Positions 45,870 through 55,751 of a DNA stretch of 64,000 nucleotides are shown piece after piece (within the stretch, counting starts at the first letter, position 1; each line of letters starts with the position of its first letter). Under the pieces are notes generated by a model. It made no database searches, was not told where the DNA came from, and saw nothing but the letters and a program-made list of their open reading frames with translations. The DNA comes from Enterococcus canis NBRC 100695. GTDB taxonomy: Bacteria > Bacillota > Bacilli > Lactobacillales > Enterococcaceae. The DNA lies in assembly GCF_001544375.1 (NCBI RefSeq), contig NZ_BCQJ01000011.1, forward strand, positions 1 to 64,000, read 5' to 3'. The position numbers and the translations under genes are program-made.

Positions 45870-47786
45870 ATGTCAGAATTTATCGTTGCCATCACTTCAT
45901 GTCCAGTGGGAATCGCCCACACTTATATGGCTGCCGAAAATTTAGAAAAAGCCGGTGCTGCTGTTGGTGTCAAAGTCAAAGTTGAAACCCACGGTTCGAT
46001 TGGCGTTGAAAATAGTTTAACTTCTGAGGAAATCGCTCAAGCCGCTGGTGTCATTATTGCCGCAGATACACAAATTGATAAAAGCCGCTTTGCCGGTAAA
46101 CAATTGATTCAAGTTGGCGTTCAAGAAGGTATCCATCATGCAGATCAGCTGGTCCAAACCATCTTGAAACAGGAAGCGCCCGTACAAAGTGGAACAGCGG
46201 TTGAAGCGAGTGCCGCTACGCAAGATTCTCTTGGCAAACGTGCCTATAAGAGCTTAATGAATGGTGTCTCCTATATGGTACCGTTTGTGGTAACTGGTGG
46301 TTTATTGATTGCGATCGCTTTATCTATCGGCGGCCAACCTGGCCCTAACGGAATCGCAATCCCAGAAGGTAGTATCTGGGCCACTATGAACACAATTGGC
46401 GGGGTTGCCATGGGCTTGATGGTACCAATTTTATCTGCCTTTATCGCGCAAGGAATTGCTGACCGTCCGGGTCTAGTACCTGGTTTTATCGGTGGGATGA
46501 TTGCTGCAAATGGCTCTCTTTATGGGAGTGAAGCAAATGCTGGCTTTATCGGCGGAATCATCGCCGGCTTCTTAGCTGGTTTTGTCGCTTTAGGCATGAA
46601 AAAACTGCCTGTACCTAAAGCTATCCAATCAATTATGCCGATTATCGTCATTCCAGTCATCTCTTCATTAATCGTTGGATTCTCTTTTATCTATGTTATT
46701 GGTCAACCGGTGGCTGCACTATTTGCCGGTCTAACCAACTTCTTAGCTGGCTTACAAGGCGGTAGCGAAATCGTCTTAGCCATGGTTTTAGGTGCGATGA
46801 TTGCCGTTGATATGGGCGGTCCTTTCAACAAAGTAGCCTTTCTATTTGGTTCAGGTATGATTGCCCAAGGAAACTTCAGTATCATGGGACCCATCGCCGT
46901 TGCTATCTGTATCCCACCACTAGCACTAGGTGTCGCTACCTTTGTGTTAAAAAATAAATTTTCTAAGCCTGAAAAAGAAGCCGGTAAAGCGTCATTCGCT
47001 ATGGGGCTATTCGGGATTACTGAAGGTGCAATTCCTTTTGCTTCTTCTGACCCACTACGTGTGATTCCAAGTATCGTCTTAGGTTCTATAACTGGTAGCG
47101 TCATCGCTATGCTAGGCAATGTCACAGACCACGTTGCTCATGGTGGCCCTATTGTAGCCGTTTTAGGCGCTGTCGATCATGTCTTGATGTTCTTCGTAGC
47201 CGTAGCAGCTGGTATCACTGTAACTGTACTGCTTTTACATCTATTAAAGAAAAATGTGAGCACAGAAACCGTCACTGAAGCAGCACCTACCGCAACAACC
47301 ATTGCGGCGACACCAGCACCCGCTGCCTTTACTAAACTAACTGATATCCTATCAGAAGAAAGTATCATTTTAGACCTTGAAACTGAAACAAAAGAAGGCG
47401 CTATTCACCAATTAGCAGAAACTTTTGATTCCCTAGGCAAGATCGATTCACTGCCTGTTTTTGAAGAAGCGATCTATTCTCGGGAAGCGGAAAGTACCAC
47501 TGGAATCGGGATGTCCGTTGCGATTCCCCACGGAAAATCTGCGGCAGTCAAAGAACCAAGTGTCGTCTTCGGTCGGGCGGCTAACGGGATCGATTGGAAT
47601 AGCTTAGACGGCGAACCTTCTAAATTGATCTTCATGATTGCCGTTCCTGAAAATAATAAGGAAGATGCTCATTTGAAAATTTTGCAAATGTTGTCCCGCA
47701 AATTGATGGATAATGGCTTCCGCGAAAAACTATTAGCAGCACAAGAAAAAGCCGAAGTGATGGCCTTACTTGATACTGTACATTAA
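45870..47786 (+). CDS. PTS fructose-family EIIBCA permease, ManP-like
   Basis: 638 residues in the order IIB-IIC-IIA. IIB (1-100) has the phosphocysteine in ITSCPVGIAHTYMAAENLE at about residue 9; IIC (about 115-455) is polytopic with a GAMIAVDMGGPFNKVAF signature; an Ala/Thr-rich linker leads to IIA (about 490-638) with the phosphohistidine in GIGMSVAIPHG. It imports and phosphorylates a hexose. Order, length and the neighbouring PRD regulator recall Bacillus ManP-ManR (mannose), but fructose is possible. ATG after AAGGAGG. Confidence 0.92.
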   Translation: MSEFIVAITSCPVGIAHTYMAAENLEKAGAAVGVKVKVETHGSIGVENSLTSEEIAQAAGVIIAADTQIDKSRFAGKQLIQVGVQEGIHHADQLVQTILKQEAPVQSGTAVEASAATQDSLGKRAYKSLMNGVSYMVPFVVTGGLLIAIALSIGGQPGPNGIAIPEGSIWATMNTIGGVAMGLMVPILSAFIAQGIADRPGLVPGFIGGMIAANGSLYGSEANAGFIGGIIAGFLAGFVALGMKKLPVPKAIQSIMPIIVIPVISSLIVGFSFIYVIGQPVAALFAGLTNFLAGLQGGSEIVLAMVLGAMIAVDMGGPFNKVAFLFGSGMIAQGNFSIMGPIAVAICIPPLALGVATFVLKNKFSKPEKEAGKASFAMGLFGITEGAIPFASSDPLRVIPSIVLGSITGSVIAMLGNVTDHVAHGGPIVAVLGAVDHVLMFFVAVAAGITVTVLLLHLLKKNVSTETVTEAAPTATTIAATPAPAAFTKLTDILSEESIILDLETETKEGAIHQLAETFDSLGKIDSLPVFEEAIYSREAESTTGIGMSVAIPHGKSAAVKEPSVVFGRAANGIDWNSLDGEPSKLIFMIAVPENNKEDAHLKILQMLSRKLMDNGFREKLLAAQEKAEVMALLDTVH

Positions 47787-47800
47787 GTCGAATTAGCATT

Positions 47801-47838
47801 ACACTCTGTTTGTACATACAGACAGAGTGTTTGTTTTG
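47801..47838 (+). terminator. Intercistronic hairpin between the PTS gene and its regulator
   Basis: ACACTCTGT and ACAGAGTGT arms followed by TTTGTTTT. A weak terminator that may lower expression of the regulator relative to the permease. Confidence 0.6.
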
Positions 47839-47856
47839 TTGGAGGGAGAAATCAGG

Positions 47857-49770
47857 GTGAATCAACGACAAAAAGAGCTTTTACATCGTCTATTGCATGG
47901 TGATACATGGACGATTCAAGCCTTAGCAGGTGAATTACAGGCTTCTGAGCGCACAATCCGCAATGATTTGGTAAAAATTGAGGCCTTATTGACCGCAGAC
48001 CAGTACCAGTTTACTTTAGCCAAAAAGCCGGGGGTCGGTCTTTCTTTTGAAAGCCCGCAGAAGGCTCAGATTCTGAAAGATTTGATTTTACAAGAAACGG
48101 ATGTTTACGGTACTGCAGAACGCCGGGACCTATTATTGTTCCATCTTTTAATGGCCACCCGCCCCATGACACTGACTGACTTAGCTGAGCTGCTTTTTGT
48201 CAACCGCCAAATGATTCGTGAAGACCTGTCGGCTTTGCAGATCCCGCTTTTCCAACAAGGATTGACCATTACTATTAAACCAAAGACCGGGGTCTTTTTA
48301 GAAGGCAGCGAAGGGGCCAAGCGTGAACTATTGGCGCAAACGTTGAAAAAGCTCCAACAAGAACAACAGCCCACTCTGCTGACCGACTTTTTCTCACCAA
48401 GAGAAATGAAAGTGATCCAACTAGTCGTCAATAGCTTTGAAGCCAACCATGGATTTCGGCAGCAAACGGATTTCAACAGCATCATGATCCATCTATTTTT
48501 TATGGTGGCCCGTTTACGTAAGCATGCAACAATTCAATTAGGTGAAAGTGAGTGGCAGCTGATTCGCCACTCGAAGGCTTTAGACTACGCTCGCGAGTTA
48601 GCCCAGCAGCTATCCTTAGAACTGGGCTTGCGTTTTCCCGAGGATGAAATTGGCTACCTTGCCCTGCGCGTCGCCGCTTTTTACACACCACAGGACACTC
48701 AAACAAGTTATCTCCACGAAGCAGATCGGCATATCAACGAAATGATCACTGCTTTGATTACGGAGGTCCACTTAATTATGGACTATGACCTATCAGCAGA
48801 TGAACGCCTGCAAGAGAATCTACGGATGCATTTGAATGCTACCTTCACGCGGATCGCCAGCGGCTTTCACATTAGCAATCCGCTCAAAGACGAGATTTTG
48901 AAAAACTATACGCAGCTTTTTTTAATCGTACAATCCATTGCTGAAGAGTTCAAAGAACCTAGTTGGCAGATTCCTGATGAAGAAATTGCCTATCTAACCG
49001 TGCATTTACAAGGGGCCATTGAACGCTTGCAAGAACAACAAACCGGCCATTACCGCACCGTAATCGTCTGCAACTATGGCATCGGCGTTTCTGCCTTTAT
49101 CGAGGCTAAAATCAAGCGTCTCTTTCCTACTATCGAGACCTTAGCCTTGCTTGCAGTCGACGAATTCCCTTATTTTCCTGAAACAGAACAATTGGATTTC
49201 GTCCTCAGTACCGTGCCCTTAACCACCGAGTTACCTGTTTTTGAGATTTCGCCACTATTTGAAAGTACTGATCAGCAAAAGCTCAATGCCTATCTCGCCA
49301 CTAGTCATGAAAAAGCCACACGCCATTTTGATATTAGCCAGTTTACTAATCCTTTTCTGGTACAAACACAGCTACCCCTTACCGGTCAAGCTGAGGTTTT
49401 ACAAGCCATGGTGGCTAACGTGCGTAAGAAAAATTATGTGACCGACAAGTATTTGGCCACTGTCTTAGCCAGAGAGGCTAAAGCTAGTACCCGTGTTGGC
49501 TCACTGATTGCCTTGCCTCACGGCGATCCAGCCGAGATCAAACATTCATTTTTGGCGATTGCTACCTTAGCCCAACCAGTAGACTGGGGCTACGGCCAAG
49601 TCCAATTTTTAGTTTTGATTGGTTTACAAAAGGATGCTTTAGGGAATGAAGAAGTCAAAAAATTCTTTTCTCTGATTCATTATCTAGTCGAAGATCAAAC
49701 TGCCTTAACCGCTGTGTTAAGTGAACGCAATCCCCTTGATTTACTAAAACGCTTATCCACCTATCATTAA
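47857..49770 (+). CDS. PRD-containing transcriptional activator (ManR/MtlR type)
   Basis: 637 residues: an N-terminal helix-turn-helix (WTIQALAGELQASERTIRNDLVKIE, 20-45) and a second HTH near 100-125, two PRD domains (about 180-400) with His targets for PTS phosphorylation, an EIIB-gat-like domain beginning TVIVCNYGIGVSAFIEAKIK near 405 with Cys, and a C-terminal EIIA domain containing LIALPHGDPAEI near 550. Phosphorylation would report sugar flux and activate the PTS gene just upstream. GTG start after GGAGGGAG. Confidence 0.9.
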   Translation: MNQRQKELLHRLLHGDTWTIQALAGELQASERTIRNDLVKIEALLTADQYQFTLAKKPGVGLSFESPQKAQILKDLILQETDVYGTAERRDLLLFHLLMATRPMTLTDLAELLFVNRQMIREDLSALQIPLFQQGLTITIKPKTGVFLEGSEGAKRELLAQTLKKLQQEQQPTLLTDFFSPREMKVIQLVVNSFEANHGFRQQTDFNSIMIHLFFMVARLRKHATIQLGESEWQLIRHSKALDYARELAQQLSLELGLRFPEDEIGYLALRVAAFYTPQDTQTSYLHEADRHINEMITALITEVHLIMDYDLSADERLQENLRMHLNATFTRIASGFHISNPLKDEILKNYTQLFLIVQSIAEEFKEPSWQIPDEEIAYLTVHLQGAIERLQEQQTGHYRTVIVCNYGIGVSAFIEAKIKRLFPTIETLALLAVDEFPYFPETEQLDFVLSTVPLTTELPVFEISPLFESTDQQKLNAYLATSHEKATRHFDISQFTNPFLVQTQLPLTGQAEVLQAMVANVRKKNYVTDKYLATVLAREAKASTRVGSLIALPHGDPAEIKHSFLAIATLAQPVDWGYGQVQFLVLIGLQKDALGNEEVKKFFSLIHYLVEDQTALTAVLSERNPLDLLKRLSTYH

Positions 49771-49771
49771 C

Positions 49772-49828
49772 AAAAAAGCGACCTGCTAGCCTTAGATCAA
49801 TGATCTAGTACTAGCAGGTCGCTTTTGC
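49772..49828. terminator. Bidirectional terminator between the regulator and the KimA-like gene
   Basis: AAAAAAGCGACCTGCTAG and CTAGCAGGTCGCTTTT arms with an inner TAGATCA/TGATCTA hairpin. Confidence 0.88.
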
Positions 49829-49839
49829 ATAGCCTACTT

Positions 49840-51672
49840 CTATTTCTTCAGATGGTAGCTGTAGGTTGCGACGATAATATTTTGACGCCAAGACAAACGG
49901 AAGCGTAAACGGAGATTGGTTTGGTTATGGAGAATATTTTGCCAACGTTTGTTTGGGACAAATTGTGGTACTAACACGGTCGTCGTGTAATTGTGTTTAT
50001 TGGCTTGCCGACTGACTAAGTCAACATAACGCATGGTCGGGTTCACGATGGAGCGATAAGAAGAATGTACGACAGAGAAGCGGATATCTGGGAAGTATTT
50101 CTTGAACTCTTTTTCGATCTCTTCTTCTTTCTCTTTATCCTCATCTAAGGAAACGTGCATTGCGATGACATAATCCCCAATCGAGCGAGCGTAGTTCAAA
50201 GCCCCTACATTTACTTGGGTCACATTACCTACTAATACGATCACGGTATTACCCACATATTCATGGAGTTCAATCGCCTTATCCGATTCCAAACGTAGTT
50301 GTTCGGCAACATTGCGGTAGTGAATGTGAATCCGGTAAAAAACATAAATCAAAATCGGCATGATAATGAAGAAAGGCCAGATATCGCCTAAACGATAGAC
50401 GAGCAAGATACCCACAATCGCGTAAGAAATGAAGGCACCCACGATATTGGCAACTGACTTATTCAGCCACTTTTTAGGGAACTCTTTGCGCCACTTGATA
50501 ACCATCCCGGTTTGTGACAAGGCAAAAGGAATAAAGACCCCGATGGAATATAGTGGAATCAAACGTTCTGTTGAACCTTGGAAAATCAACAAGAGGACAA
50601 TGGATCCCAAAGCCAAGGTAATGATCCCATTAGAATAACCTAAACGGTCACCACGGTCCATGTACATATGAGGCATGAATTTATCTTTAGCTAAGTTATA
50701 CGCCAACACTGGAAAAGCAGAGAAGCCCGTATTAGCCGCTACGGCTAAAATCAAGGCCGTCGCAAATTGCAAGGCATAGTATAAAATATTATGACCAAAA
50801 ACAGCTTTCCCGATTTGAGACAAAACCGTCACTTCGGCTTCTGGTACAATCCCATACCAGTAGTTGATAAACGTGATTCCTACAAAGAAGAAACCGAGAA
50901 TACCCGCCATCATAGCTAATGTACTAGCGGCATTTTTCGCTTGTGGTTTCTTGAAAAAAGGCACCGCATTACTGATAGCTTCCACCCCAGTTAAAGAAGA
51001 TGACCCTGATGAGAAGGCCCGCAGTAATAATGCCACGGTGACGCCTGGTATAACAGCTCCTGGGACTGCCGCTGCGTGAAATGGCACGACACCCATTACA
51101 ATTTTTGCCAAGCCCACCACGATCAACAAGGTGATAATGGCGATAAAACAGTAGACTGGCAGCATTAGAAAGCTAGCAGATTCCCGTAAGCCACGCAAAT
51201 TCATCAACATAATCAGCAACACAATCACAATTGAAATGGGCACTTGATAGCCATATAAGGCTGGTACCGCCGATGTAATGGCTTCAGCCCCGGCTGAAAC
51301 AGATACCGCTACGGTTAACATGTAGTCAATCAATAGCGAGCCCCCAGCTAACAAGCCCATATTTTTCCCGAGATTCTCACTACTTACCACATAAGCGCCA
51401 CCGCCATGGGGATAAGCGTGGATAATCTGGCGATACGACAATGTCAAAGAAACCAATAGAATAATAACAAAAGCAGCAATTGGCAATGAATACCAGATAG
51501 CAGCAGTTGACAACGTCACTAATACCACCACAATCTGCTCGGTCCCATACGCAATCGAAGACAATGCGTCAGACGAAAGTAGTGCCAAAGCAGCGAATCG
51601 GCTCAATTTTTGATCATCATTTTCGGCTGATTTCAGCGGACGCCCTAACAAAAACCGCTTCAAAAAGTCCAT
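49840..51672 (-). CDS. kimA: APC-superfamily potassium transporter, KimA-like
   Basis: 610 residues: about 12 transmembrane helices (residues 25-450) and a cytoplasmic C-terminal domain (about 460-610). SSDALSSIAYGTEQI near the N-terminus and AYPHGGGAYVVSSENLG near 95 are typical of the KimA/YdaO K+ importers, whose activity is inhibited by c-di-AMP. The ATG at 51672 has GGAGAG at 8 bp; a longer in-frame start upstream has no ribosome binding site. General APC amino-acid transport is the alternative. Confidence 0.8.
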   Translation of the reverse strand: MDFLKRFLLGRPLKSAENDDQKLSRFAALALLSSDALSSIAYGTEQIVVVLVTLSTAAIWYSLPIAAFVIILLVSLTLSYRQIIHAYPHGGGAYVVSSENLGKNMGLLAGGSLLIDYMLTVAVSVSAGAEAITSAVPALYGYQVPISIVIVLLIMLMNLRGLRESASFLMLPVYCFIAIITLLIVVGLAKIVMGVVPFHAAAVPGAVIPGVTVALLLRAFSSGSSSLTGVEAISNAVPFFKKPQAKNAASTLAMMAGILGFFFVGITFINYWYGIVPEAEVTVLSQIGKAVFGHNILYYALQFATALILAVAANTGFSAFPVLAYNLAKDKFMPHMYMDRGDRLGYSNGIITLALGSIVLLLIFQGSTERLIPLYSIGVFIPFALSQTGMVIKWRKEFPKKWLNKSVANIVGAFISYAIVGILLVYRLGDIWPFFIIMPILIYVFYRIHIHYRNVAEQLRLESDKAIELHEYVGNTVIVLVGNVTQVNVGALNYARSIGDYVIAMHVSLDEDKEKEEEIEKEFKKYFPDIRFSVVHSSYRSIVNPTMRYVDLVSRQANKHNYTTTVLVPQFVPNKRWQNILHNQTNLRLRFRLSWRQNIIVATYSYHLKK

Positions 51673-51718
51673 TTTTTTCACTCTCCACTCCATCAAATTC
51701 AATCATAAACAAGACAGT

Positions 51719-51747
51719 ATGCTACGCTTATTCTGAAAGAAAGTCAA
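51719..51747 (-). promoter_or_regulatory. Promoter of the KimA-like gene
   Basis: On the minus strand TTGACT (51742-51747), 17 bp, TAGCAT (51719-51724). The leader from here to the start codon is under 50 nt, too short for a ydaO-type c-di-AMP riboswitch. Confidence 0.65.
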
Positions 51748-51849
51748 CCTTCTTTTCATAAGCTTTCAGCGAAATTTTCAAAGGTTTTTCTTAATGGTTC
51801 TTAACCCGTGAAACCCGCTATTTCTATTGAACCACAAAGCCTCTGATTC

Positions 51850-51876
51850 TACCAAAAAAGAGCCCTAAAGGCTCTA
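51850..51876 (-). terminator. Terminator at the end of the MutS-like gene
   Basis: On the minus strand AGAGCC-TTTA-GGGCTCT followed by T6. Confidence 0.75.
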
Positions 51877-53532
51877 TGGAAAAACACGCCACTGTTTCTG
51901 ATTTTCAAAATCTTCCGCCTCGGCCGTGGCTTTAGCAGTCATAGCTTTTGGAAACTGTAAAACTTCCAATAAACGGATGGCGTTACGGCTCGTCGCCGGT
52001 CCCTCTTTTAATAGATAATCAAAGTGAACGCCCGCATCATCCACCTGTTCTTCAAAATGGACATTGTCACAGCTATGCTTTAAAATCTCCGTCAACTCAA
52101 TATCGTGAGTCGCCACAAAAGCTAAGACCGGTTGTGTCTTAAGATCGTCGATAAAAGCGGCGGAAGCAGCAATCCGTTCGATGGTGTTGGTTCCTTTCAA
52201 AATTTCGTCGATAAAACACAGACACGGCTTACCTTGGGCCAATGCGGTCAAGATCCGTTTCAAAGATTTGATCTCGGCAATAAAATAGCTGTCTCCTGCC
52301 AAAACATCATCTTCAATCGCCATAGAAGTCAGAATTTGACTATGCGGTAATTGTAATTCCAGACACAGGGCAGTATTGATGGTTTGTGCCAATAAAGCAT
52401 TGATTGCGACACTTTTGACATAAGTGGATTTCCCCGAAGCATTTGATCCAGTCACTAAGGTATTGCGGCGCCATAGAACTGGATTGGCCACAGCCTCTGA
52501 TACCAGCGGATGATAAGCCTCGATTCCCTGCATAGTCATCGCTTTCGTAAACGTAGGTTGGCTCCAATCCGGCATAAATTGGCGATAATTCAAGACCGCA
52601 ATCCCCACCTCTAATTCACCTAATAACTGCCACAAAGCATATGCTTCACTTTGGTGATGCTGAATTTTACTCAGCACAAAATGATAAGAGATAAACGGCA
52701 ACATGAAAATCATATTGAGATAATCCATCACCCATTCCATATCCGTGCCCGTTTTAGCTTGAAAAGAAAAGGCAAACTTGGTGATACTTTGAATAGGACG
52801 CAAATTTTGTTGCAGTTCCGCTTGAAACGGCGTCTGACTTTTGCTGATACGCTTTGCGGCCGCCACTGTTTGTACTAAGTAGCCCATACTTGCCAGCTCC
52901 CGCTCTAGCCGCGCTTTTTTCGTCTGATAGTAAACCGCATTAAACAAGACGCTCGCCAGTAAAACAAAAATTCCTACCATCTGACCTAAAACCAGCAAAA
53001 GGATGCCCACTATTGGTAAACAGCCGCAGAGAATGTAAAAGGGCAATTGCCCTAGCTTGCGATGCTCACTGTTCATTAAATAATCTTGCACATAATTGTT
53101 ATCTTTTTTACCAAGACGCGCAAATTGATAATGCAGTTCCTCCCGTACTTGCGGGTGCTGGCTGTAGTAGTTCATCAACTGCTCTAAACGCGTTAACTGC
53201 TTTGACGAAAAGTCATAATTTCGCAGGCGATAATACAAAGCTTCTGATCCCACACTAGAATAAGTTGCACTGATCTGCTGAAAAACTTCCCACATTTTCA
53301 AATCATACCACGTTAAGTCATCTATTTCGGCATCAGTGGGCTGCGCTTTTTTCATCAACTGCCAAGCTGCCTTCAAGCTCTCTTCTTTATCGCCAAAACG
53401 AGCCTGCCGCGGTGGTCTGCCCCACTCATTGCGGACGCGCTTGCGTAACTGGACACGATTCCAACTTTCTAAACCTGAAATAATCACAACTAGCGCTAGA
53501 ATAATACCAATCACAAATAATTGTTGTTCCAT
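51874..53532 (-). CDS. Membrane-anchored MutS-family ATPase
   Basis: 552 residues. An N-terminal helix (FVIGIILALVVIISGL), then a long helical lever region, a pair of transmembrane helices near 170-215, and a C-terminal MutS ATPase domain: Walker A VTGSNASGKSTYVKSVAINALLAQ near 365, DSYFIAEIKSLKRIL, Walker B CLCFIDEILKGTNTIERIAAS and VATHDIELTE. It lacks the mismatch-recognition (Phe-X-Glu) domain of MutS, so classical mismatch repair is unlikely. ATG follows AAGGAG. Function unknown. Confidence 0.85.
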   Translation of the reverse strand: MEQQLFVIGIILALVVIISGLESWNRVQLRKRVRNEWGRPPRQARFGDKEESLKAAWQLMKKAQPTDAEIDDLTWYDLKMWEVFQQISATYSSVGSEALYYRLRNYDFSSKQLTRLEQLMNYYSQHPQVREELHYQFARLGKKDNNYVQDYLMNSEHRKLGQLPFYILCGCLPIVGILLLVLGQMVGIFVLLASVLFNAVYYQTKKARLERELASMGYLVQTVAAAKRISKSQTPFQAELQQNLRPIQSITKFAFSFQAKTGTDMEWVMDYLNMIFMLPFISYHFVLSKIQHHQSEAYALWQLLGELEVGIAVLNYRQFMPDWSQPTFTKAMTMQGIEAYHPLVSEAVANPVLWRRNTLVTGSNASGKSTYVKSVAINALLAQTINTALCLELQLPHSQILTSMAIEDDVLAGDSYFIAEIKSLKRILTALAQGKPCLCFIDEILKGTNTIERIAASAAFIDDLKTQPVLAFVATHDIELTEILKHSCDNVHFEEQVDDAGVHFDYLLKEGPATSRNAIRLLEVLQFPKAMTAKATAEAEDFENQKQWRVFP

Positions 53533-53600
53533 CTGCCACACTCCTTGCTGACAGTGTACGCTAGTTTAACGGAGAGGACAACGTTATTTTAGCAAGAACA

Positions 53601-53640
53601 GAAAAGCAGCCGGCCCTCTGTATAAGTGGACAGCTGCTAT
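53601..53640 (-). terminator. Probable terminator of the alpha-galactoside operon
   Basis: On the minus strand AGCAGCTG and CCGGCTGCT arms enclose a long loop and precede CTTTTC; moderate quality. Confidence 0.5.
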
Positions 53641-53644
53641 ACCC

Positions 53645-55747
53645 CTACTTCTGCAATTTATACAATCGTGCCATTTTATTATCTGGGAAATAAACCGATA
53701 ATTGCTGACTTGTATACAGGTATTGTGTTTTTTGGTCCTTTTGCGGATAAAGCAATTTTACTGAAGTAATCGGTGTTGGTAAAGGAATGTCAAAATGATT
53801 TTGAAGGCTGTTTGTTCGCCACACTGCTAGGTAAATCGCTTCTGACGTCTCTAAACCACAAGTGAACCATTCATCATCCAAATGCGGTAGACCAGTATAC
53901 CAGACAGGCTGACTAGTCGGAATCACTTCTCGAAAAGTTTTGTATGTGGTAATTCCTTCTGCAACCAGTGCTAAGCGCTCGTCACATAATTCTGCCAAAT
54001 GACCGCTTTGATGGATACGGAAAAGCATGGCATTGATCATATTATAAATAACTTCCTCAGTATCGCCATCCTGTAAAGGATAACTCCAAATTGCGGCTTG
54101 TTCAGGTGTTACCGCAGTTGCTGACACTGCCGCAATGGCACCGTTACGTAAATAATCCGTCTGGTCTGTTACAGATTGGATACTGTGACGTGCTAACATT
54201 TGATAATCATGTCGCATCCCACCACTACCACAATTTTCGATAATCAACTCAGGATATGCTGTAAAAATTTCATCCAGCCAAGCTAGGTAGGCTCGGTTAT
54301 GCTGCAGCAATGCATCACTAAAGCTGTCTGTTTGAATATCACTGCCAATTCCTGTCGGTGTATTGTAGTCCATTTTGATATAGCCAACTTTATACTCATC
54401 AACCAAGCGTTTAACTACACTCGTGGCATAGCTACGAACATCTGGGTGTCTAAAATCTAAATGATAGCGGCTATGGTCACGAATTCGTTCCCCGTGGCGA
54501 CAAATGAACCATTCATCTGGTAGTGAATTAGCAAAGTCACTATTGATTCCCATAACTTCAATTTCTAACCATAGTCCTGGAACCATGCCTTTATCACGAA
54601 TATAATTCATTAGAAATTCGATGCCTTCTGGAAACCGTTCTTTGGAAGGTAACCACTCACCAACGTTGTCCCACCAATAGCCGTCCGAATACCACCCGCA
54701 ATCTACCACGTAATATTCACAGCCAATCTGAGCTGCTTTATCAATCATTGGTAATTCTTTAGCAGTTGTTGGATCCCCCATTAAACTATTCATATAGTCA
54801 TTAAAGATAACAGGACACTTTTGATTATCCTGATTGTTGCGGCGAATATCACGGCGATGTGTGGTCAACTGTTGCATCGCTTGTTCAAAACTACCTTTAA
54901 TTACCCCATAGGCTACTGGGATTGTAGTAAACTGCTCGCCATTTTGCAACTTTTTCCACCAATGATTAGTTGGTTCGGTCGGTCCACCTGCACGAATTGC
55001 CAAATATTTACCAAAGCCCGCATCCGTCAATTCCCAGTGCCATTCCCCATTATGCTCAATCTGCCAAAATGTTGTTTGGTCAAGATGTGGCGAATAAACT
55101 ACACCCATTGGGCTAAATTGTGAACAGGACCAAGAGGTTTCATTCGTAACCTCCACTACTTTTGTCGCATCTTGCAATTTTTCACCATCTAGACAATATT
55201 CTAGGCCATACTCCTTTAGCGTCTGATGACGCCACTGTAATTCTCCTTGCCAAGAATTATGTGGAATGTACAATACATCCTCACTATAACGATGATAAAT
55301 AGCGCCATTGTTGAGACCTATCACGTTCAATGTCGTTACATACTCTAAACCAATCTCTTTTCCTTGATTGGTTGTAACATGCTGCCACGTAAACACTTCA
55401 GCATTAGGGTCTTTTATTAGGGTCGTCACAACCGTTAGCTGGATACTATCTTGCTGATAACTCTGTGTAATCTCAAGTATATTTCCTTTTTGAGTCAACT
55501 TATCTAAAACAAGATTCCTACCCACCAAAGTATTTCCCAATTTATTGCCTTTATGATCTGGTTGATTGAGGCCTGTTATTTGTATTTCTACTAATGTACT
55601 AGCAGCTACAAACTCTGGATCAAGTGAGACGGTCTCATCAAACTGATCAGGTCCCATGTGTAGTAACCGTAACTGCTTTTGTGGCGTTTCCGCAAAAACT
55701 ATTTGAGTCTGTCCAAGTGTAAATTTGTGATAAATTAGTTCGTTCAT
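53645..55747 (-). CDS. aga: Alpha-galactosidase, GH36
   Basis: 700 residues. It releases galactose from raffinose-family sugars or melibiose. The GH36 core shows YYVVDCGWYSDGYWWDNVGEW near 340, VGYIKMDYNTPTG with the nucleophile Asp near 450 and SVTDQTDY with the acid/base Asp near 520. No signal peptide, so it acts on sugar brought in by the transporter encoded upstream. It is the last gene of the operon, 4 bp after the second permease. Confidence 0.95.
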   Translation of the reverse strand: MNELIYHKFTLGQTQIVFAETPQKQLRLLHMGPDQFDETVSLDPEFVAASTLVEIQITGLNQPDHKGNKLGNTLVGRNLVLDKLTQKGNILEITQSYQQDSIQLTVVTTLIKDPNAEVFTWQHVTTNQGKEIGLEYVTTLNVIGLNNGAIYHRYSEDVLYIPHNSWQGELQWRHQTLKEYGLEYCLDGEKLQDATKVVEVTNETSWSCSQFSPMGVVYSPHLDQTTFWQIEHNGEWHWELTDAGFGKYLAIRAGGPTEPTNHWWKKLQNGEQFTTIPVAYGVIKGSFEQAMQQLTTHRRDIRRNNQDNQKCPVIFNDYMNSLMGDPTTAKELPMIDKAAQIGCEYYVVDCGWYSDGYWWDNVGEWLPSKERFPEGIEFLMNYIRDKGMVPGLWLEIEVMGINSDFANSLPDEWFICRHGERIRDHSRYHLDFRHPDVRSYATSVVKRLVDEYKVGYIKMDYNTPTGIGSDIQTDSFSDALLQHNRAYLAWLDEIFTAYPELIIENCGSGGMRHDYQMLARHSIQSVTDQTDYLRNGAIAAVSATAVTPEQAAIWSYPLQDGDTEEVIYNMINAMLFRIHQSGHLAELCDERLALVAEGITTYKTFREVIPTSQPVWYTGLPHLDDEWFTCGLETSEAIYLAVWRTNSLQNHFDIPLPTPITSVKLLYPQKDQKTQYLYTSQQLSVYFPDNKMARLYKLQK

Positions 55748-55751
55748 TTTG

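Noticed and set aside
51673-51850. ydaO-type c-di-AMP riboswitch before the KimA-like gene
   Set aside because: The promoter lies under 50 nt from the start codon region and no riboswitch core motif is visible.
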